64,000 nucleotides of DNA, from assembly GCF_002261225.1 (NCBI RefSeq), contig NZ_NEVM01000001.1, positions 992,001 to 1,056,000 on the forward strand, read 5' to 3'. The position numbers and the translations under genes were made by a program. How positions within the stretch are numbered: position 1 is the stretch's first letter; each line of letters starts with the position of its first letter. This stretch comes from Bordetella genomosp. 10. GTDB taxonomy: Bacteria > Pseudomonadota > Gammaproteobacteria > Burkholderiales > Burkholderiaceae_B. This document shows positions 60,431-64,000 of the stretch, piece by piece. The notes beneath the pieces are model-generated. The model saw nothing but the letters and a program-made list of their open reading frames with translations, was not told the origin of the DNA and searched no databases.

Positions 60431-61681
60431 ATGAATGCCTTGCCTTCCCGTCTGGTCAGCCAGGAGCGCCTGATGCGCCGCCTGATGGCGATGGCCCGTA
60501 TCGGCGCCACCGCGTCGGGCGGCGTCGATCGCGCGGCGCTGTCGGCCGAGGACGCGGCGGCGCAGGCCCTGCTGGCCGAGTGGGGCGCGGCCCTGGGCCT
60601 GGAGGCCACGCGCGACGCCGCCGGCAACTTCTTCCTGCGCTGGGAAGCCGGCGCGGGCGCGCCGCTGCTGTCGGGCTCGCACCTGGACAGCCAGCCCACC
60701 GGCGGCCGCTACGACGGGGTCTACGGCGTGATCGCGGCGCTGGAAGCCGTGCAGGTCATGCGGGAAGCGGGGCTCGCGCCGCGCCGGCCGGTGGAGATCG
60801 TGGCGTGGATGAACGAAGAAGGTTCGCGCTTCGCGCCGGGCATGATGGGGTCGGCCGTGTACGGCGGCGCCCGTGCGCTGGCCGAGATCCTGCCCGCGCG
60901 GGACGCGGCCGGCGTTTCGGTCCAGCACGCGCTGGCGGCCACCGCCGCCGCCTTGCCGGGCATCGCGGCGAGGCCGCTGGGCGGGCCGCCCTATGCCTAC
61001 ATCGAGGCGCATATCGAGCAGGGACCGGAGCTGGAGCGGGCGCATTGTCCCGTCGGCATCGTCAGCGGCATACAAGGCAAGCATACGTTTCGCGTGACCG
61101 TGCAGGGGGAGGCCGCGCATGCCGGCACCTCGGCGCGCGCCGAGCGGCGCGACGCGCTGCTGGCGGCCACCGCCATGGTGCAGGCCCTGGCGCGTGCGCT
61201 GCACGACGAGGCCGATATCGTGAAGTTCACGGTCGGCCGCTTCGACGTGACGCCCAGCGCGCCGTCGGTGGTGGCCAGCCGGGTGGTGTTCTCCATCGAC
61301 CTGCGCCATCCGGACAGCGCGGAACTGCGGCGCCTGTCGGCCCTGGTGGCGCCGGTGTGCGAGGCCGCGGCGGGTCCTTGCGCGGTCGAGGTGGCGCGGC
61401 TGTCCGCGGCCGACTCCCTGACCTTTCCGGAAGCCATGCGGGCGCGCCTGCGCCGCGCCGCCGACCGCCTGGGGCTGCCGCGCCGCGACCTGCTTTCCGC
61501 GGCGGGCCACGATGCGCGGTATCTGCATCCGGTCTGCCCGTCCGCCATGCTGTTCGTGCCCAGCCGCGACGGCATCACCCATAACGAGGCGGAGTTCACC
61601 GAACCCGCCGACCTGTACGCCGGGGCCCGCGTGCTCGCGGATGTCCTGGCCGAACTGGCCATGCTTGAGGAGCAGCCATGA
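60431..61681 (+). CDS. M20-family amidohydrolase (N-carbamoyl-amino-acid hydrolase type)
   Basis: Metal-dependent hydrolase of 416 residues, paralogous to the one at 29687. Metal ligands appear in SGSHLDSQPTGGRYDGVYG (His, Asp), WMNEEGSRF (Glu), AHIEQGPELE (His) and DGITHNEAEF (His). It probably cleaves an amide, ureide or carbamoyl bond, releasing ammonia or an amino acid. Its stop overlaps the ATPase ATG. Confidence 0.9.
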   Translation: MNALPSRLVSQERLMRRLMAMARIGATASGGVDRAALSAEDAAAQALLAEWGAALGLEATRDAAGNFFLRWEAGAGAPLLSGSHLDSQPTGGRYDGVYGVIAALEAVQVMREAGLAPRRPVEIVAWMNEEGSRFAPGMMGSAVYGGARALAEILPARDAAGVSVQHALAATAAALPGIAARPLGGPPYAYIEAHIEQGPELERAHCPVGIVSGIQGKHTFRVTVQGEAAHAGTSARAERRDALLAATAMVQALARALHDEADIVKFTVGRFDVTPSAPSVVASRVVFSIDLRHPDSAELRRLSALVAPVCEAAAGPCAVEVARLSAADSLTFPEAMRARLRRAADRLGLPRRDLLSAAGHDARYLHPVCPSAMLFVPSRDGITHNEAEFTEPADLYAGARVLADVLAELAMLEEQP

Positions 61682-62556
61682 GCGGCGCCCATATTCTCGA
61701 CCTGGATCGGCAGCCGCGCGGCGCGTGGGCGCCGGCGCGCAAGGAGGAGCCCGGCGCGGGGGCCTTGCTGAGCCTGGACGGCATTTCCAAGACCTTCGGC
61801 GCGACGCAGGCGCTGTACAAGCTCGCCGTCGACATCGCGCCCGGCGAATTCGTCACCGTGGTCGGCCCCAGCGGCTGCGGCAAGAGCACCCTGTTCAACA
61901 TCGTCGCCGGGCTGGAAGAGCCGGACGCCGGCGGCAGCGTGCGATTCCTCGGCAAGTCCTGCCGCGCGGCCGACCTGCTGGGCAAGGTGTCCTTCATGCC
62001 GCAGCGCGACCTGCTGCTGCCGTGGCGCACCGTGATCGACAACGCCATCCTGGCCGTGGAGCTGGAAGGCGCGCGGCGCGCCGACGCCCGCCGCGCGGCG
62101 CTGGAGATGCTGCCGGAGTTCGGCCTGGCCGGCTTCGAGAACCAGTATCCGCACCAGTTGTCCGGCGGCATGCGCCAGCGCGTGGCGTTGATGCGCACCT
62201 TCATGTTCAAGCGCGACCTGATGCTGCTGGACGAACCCTTCGGCGCGCTCGATGCGCTGACCCGCAGCATGATGCAGCGCTGGCTGCTGGACGTCTGGCA
62301 GAAGCACCGCCGCACCATCCTGTTCATCACGCACGACGTCGACGAGGCCGTCTTCCTGGGCGATCGCGTGCTGGTGATGGCGGCGCGTCCCGGCCGCGTC
62401 AAGCTGGAACAGAAAGTCGACCTGCCGCGCCCGCGCCGCGCCGACATCGTCACCGCGCCCGAGTTCATCGCGCTCAAGCGCACCCTGCTGGAAGCCATCG
62501 AGGAAGAAAGCATGAAGTCGTTTCGCGCCGGCGATGCGCCGGGAGGAGAGGCATGA
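61678..62556 (+). CDS. NitT/TauT-type ABC transporter ATPase
   Basis: ATP-binding subunit of 292 residues of the nitrate/taurine/sulfonate/hydroxymethylpyrimidine family. Walker A VVGPSGCGKST near 61-71, signature LSGGMRQRVALMR near 161, Walker B LMLLDEPFGALDALTR near 181 and the switch His in ITHDVDEAV near 220. An N-terminal tail of about 30 residues precedes the core. The permease and binding protein are not in the window, so they may lie downstream or elsewhere. It overlaps the aldolase gene by ATGA. Confidence 0.9.
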   Translation: MSGAHILDLDRQPRGAWAPARKEEPGAGALLSLDGISKTFGATQALYKLAVDIAPGEFVTVVGPSGCGKSTLFNIVAGLEEPDAGGSVRFLGKSCRAADLLGKVSFMPQRDLLLPWRTVIDNAILAVELEGARRADARRAALEMLPEFGLAGFENQYPHQLSGGMRQRVALMRTFMFKRDLMLLDEPFGALDALTRSMMQRWLLDVWQKHRRTILFITHDVDEAVFLGDRVLVMAARPGRVKLEQKVDLPRPRRADIVTAPEFIALKRTLLEAIEEESMKSFRAGDAPGGEA

Positions 62557-63365
62557 TGGGCACGAACGACACCGCTACCGCGTCCGCCGCGGCCTCCGCG
62601 GGCTGTCCCGCCGGCATGCCGCAGACCGAATGGGACGCGCGCGTGTCCCTGGCCGCGTGCTACCGCCTGGTCGCCGGCCTGAAGCTCGACGACCTGATCT
62701 ACAACCACATCTCCCTGCGCGTGCCGGGCACGCACGACCAGTTCCTCATCAACCCCTACGGCATGTTGTTCGAGGAGATCACCGCGTCGAGCCTGGTCCG
62801 CATCGACTTGCAGGGGCGCAAGCTCAGCGACAGCCCCTACGACGTGAACGCCGCCGCCTTCGTCATCCATGGCGCCATCCACCAGGGCAAGCGCGACGCG
62901 GCCTGCGTGCTGCATACCCATTCGGACGCCAGCATCGCCGTCTCGGCGCAGCGGGAGGGCTTGCTGCCGCTGTCGCAGTTCGCCATGCGCTTCTATCGCC
63001 GCCAGGCTTTCCACGACTACGAGGGCGTGGCCATCGACATGGACGAACAGGCGCGCCTGGTCGCCGATCTGGGCGAGCACCGCGTCATGCTGATGCGCAA
63101 CCACGGCGTGCTGACCCTGGGCCGCACGCCGGGCGAGGCCTTCATGCTGCTGTATTACTTCGAGCGCGCCGCGCGCATCCAGTTGGCCATGCAGGCCGCC
63201 GCCGCGGGCGGCGCCGGTCCCATCCTGCGGCCCGGCGACGACGTCTGCGAGAAAGCGGCGCGCCAGTTCTGGGAGCAGAAGGGCGACATCCTGGTGGCCG
63301 GCGAGCGGGAATGGCCCGGGCTGCTGCGCCAACTGGATCGCCTCGATCCTGGCTACAAGACCTGA
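62553..63365 (+). CDS. Class II aldolase/adducin-family protein
   Basis: Aldolase of 270 residues. Zinc ligands His in VLHTHSDAS (about residues 120 and 122) and a later His in MRNHGVLTLGR near 187. N-terminal YNHISLRVPGTHDQFLINPYG is typical. It may cleave a hydroxy-acid or sugar-phosphate-like intermediate. ATG at 62553 overlaps the ATPase stop. Confidence 0.9.
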   Translation: MMGTNDTATASAAASAGCPAGMPQTEWDARVSLAACYRLVAGLKLDDLIYNHISLRVPGTHDQFLINPYGMLFEEITASSLVRIDLQGRKLSDSPYDVNAAAFVIHGAIHQGKRDAACVLHTHSDASIAVSAQREGLLPLSQFAMRFYRRQAFHDYEGVAIDMDEQARLVADLGEHRVMLMRNHGVLTLGRTPGEAFMLLYYFERAARIQLAMQAAAAGGAGPILRPGDDVCEKAARQFWEQKGDILVAGEREWPGLLRQLDRLDPGYKT

Positions 63366-63443
63366 ACTCGTCTCTCCACGAATACCCGTCACGAATACCC
63401 GCTACCCACACCCGCCACGAACACCAGCCCAAGAAGGTGCACC

Positions 63444-64000
63444 ATGCTCAAGACCCACCCCCTGCATCCCGGTTTCGGCATCGAAGTGCTGGACCTGGAT
63501 CTCGCCGATCCCGCCAGCGACGCGGCGGTCGATCAACTGGTCCGGGACCTGGACCGGCACTCGCTGATCCTGGTGCGCGGCCAGGCGTTGAGCAACCAGC
63601 GGCACGTCGAGATCAGCCGGCGCTTCGGCTCGCTGATGACCCATGTCCTGAAGCAGTTCCTCACCACGGGCCTGCCGGAAATCTACGTCCTGTCCAACGT
63701 CTCGGAAAACGGCAAGCCCATCGGCAATCACAAGGAAGGCTGGAACTGGCATTCGGACCTGTCCTACGTCGCCGAGCCCAGCATGGGATCGCTGCTGTAC
63801 TCGGTGGAGGTGCCGCCCGAGGGCGCCGACACCCTGTTCGCCAGCATGCACCTGGCGTACGAGGCGCTGCCGTCCGAGACGCAGGCGCGCATCCGCAAGC
63901 TGACCGCCACGCATTCGTACGCCGGCTACTACGGCAAGGCCTTCGCCGACCGCGCGCCGCTGACCGACGAGCAGAAGGCGCGCACGCCGGACGTGGTGCA
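63444..64000 (+). CDS. TauD/TfdA-family 2-oxoglutarate dioxygenase (partial)
   Basis: N-terminal 185 residues of an Fe(II)/2-oxoglutarate dioxygenase; the gene runs off the end. ATG at 63444 follows AAGAAGGTGC. The iron motif HxD is visible in NWHSDLSYVAEPSMGSLLYS (His103, Asp105). GIEVLDLDLADP and HSLILVRGQALSNQRHVEIS match the family N-terminus. It probably oxidises a taurine-like, hydroxy- or aryl-oxy-substrate taken up by the NitT/TauT-type transporter. The second His and Arg lie outside. Confidence 0.9.
   Translation, partial: MLKTHPLHPGFGIEVLDLDLADPASDAAVDQLVRDLDRHSLILVRGQALSNQRHVEISRRFGSLMTHVLKQFLTTGLPEIYVLSNVSENGKPIGNHKEGWNWHSDLSYVAEPSMGSLLYSVEVPPEGADTLFASMHLAYEALPSETQARIRKLTATHSYAGYYGKAFADRAPLTDEQKARTPDVV

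Noticed and set aside
58163..61582. Minus-strand ORF of more than 1100 codons antisense to the catabolic operon
   Set aside because: It lies opposite several genes with complete motifs, is His/Arg/Gly/Ala-rich, and has no domain features. Such long antisense ORFs are common in GC-rich genomes because stop codons are rare there.

Overview
This is a GC-rich chromosomal window with the gene content of a betaproteobacterium of the family Alcaligenaceae, close to Bordetella or Achromobacter. The main reasons are four Bug-type (TctC) periplasmic receptors, many IclR, GntR, LysR and Lrp regulators beside small catabolic operons, a DUF2339/DUF3999 membrane pair, OpgC, and a GC-rich REP-like element of the kind scattered through Bordetella genomes. 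I see no rRNA, tRNA, insertion sequence, integrase, phage gene or CRISPR array. Genus assignment is inference.

Region 1 (1-6.5 kb): two Bug receptors flank an IclR regulator. The second receptor leads a run of acyl-CoA ligase, citryl-CoA-lyase-like protein and SDR, probably an organic-acid activation and cleavage pathway. Region 2 (6.5-16 kb): single genes, including a fused ABM-domain protein, a ROK protein whose two lobes appear in permuted order, a thioredoxin, a methyltransferase, a GhrA-like reductase, an Aer-like receptor, a Bug/Lrp divergent pair and a cysteine-dioxygenase-like cupin. Region 3 (16-20 kb): a minus-strand operon of VOC protein, alcohol dehydrogenase/quinone reductase, thioesterase and CoA ligase. 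Region 4 (20.5-23.7 kb): a 1081-residue orphan protein carrying an in-frame tandem REP-like repeat.

Region 5 (23.7-32.5 kb): a FadR-type regulator, a perfect 18-bp operator palindrome just after a good sigma70 promoter, and a tightly overlapping five-gene LIV-type ABC importer followed by an M20 amidohydrolase and an MlrC-like M81 peptidase. Together these look like a regulated system for import and hydrolysis of an unknown amide, ureide or peptide. Region 6 (32.5-41.7 kb): a second orphan protein, an MFS exporter, a CSS/EAL c-di-GMP phosphodiesterase, and the DUF3999/DUF2339 pair.

Region 7 (42-45 kb): a four-gene cassette of acyl-CoA-dehydrogenase-like protein, NodS-like methyltransferase, family 2 glycosyltransferase and PIG-L deacetylase. 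It parallels the chemistry of lipochito-oligosaccharide synthesis and is my first choice for an undescribed pathway. Region 8 (45-57 kb): a Bug receptor, two oxidoreductases, an LrgA/LrgB pair with a divergent LysR regulator and a palindromic LysR box, an SDR whose start region lies in a tandem 83-bp REP-like repeat, pcm, opgC, an SGNH hydrolase and an LPS-kinase-like protein. Region 9 (57 kb to end): a GntR regulator with repeated operator sites and a divergent catabolic operon (SDR, aminotransferase, alpha/beta hydrolase, M20 hydrolase, NitT/TauT-type ATPase, class II aldolase, TauD-type dioxygenase) that runs off the window.

Recurring themes are short in-frame or intergenic tandem repeats of 8-16 bp, three convergent gene pairs whose coding regions overlap, and many ATGA/GTGA start-stop overlaps pointing to translational coupling.
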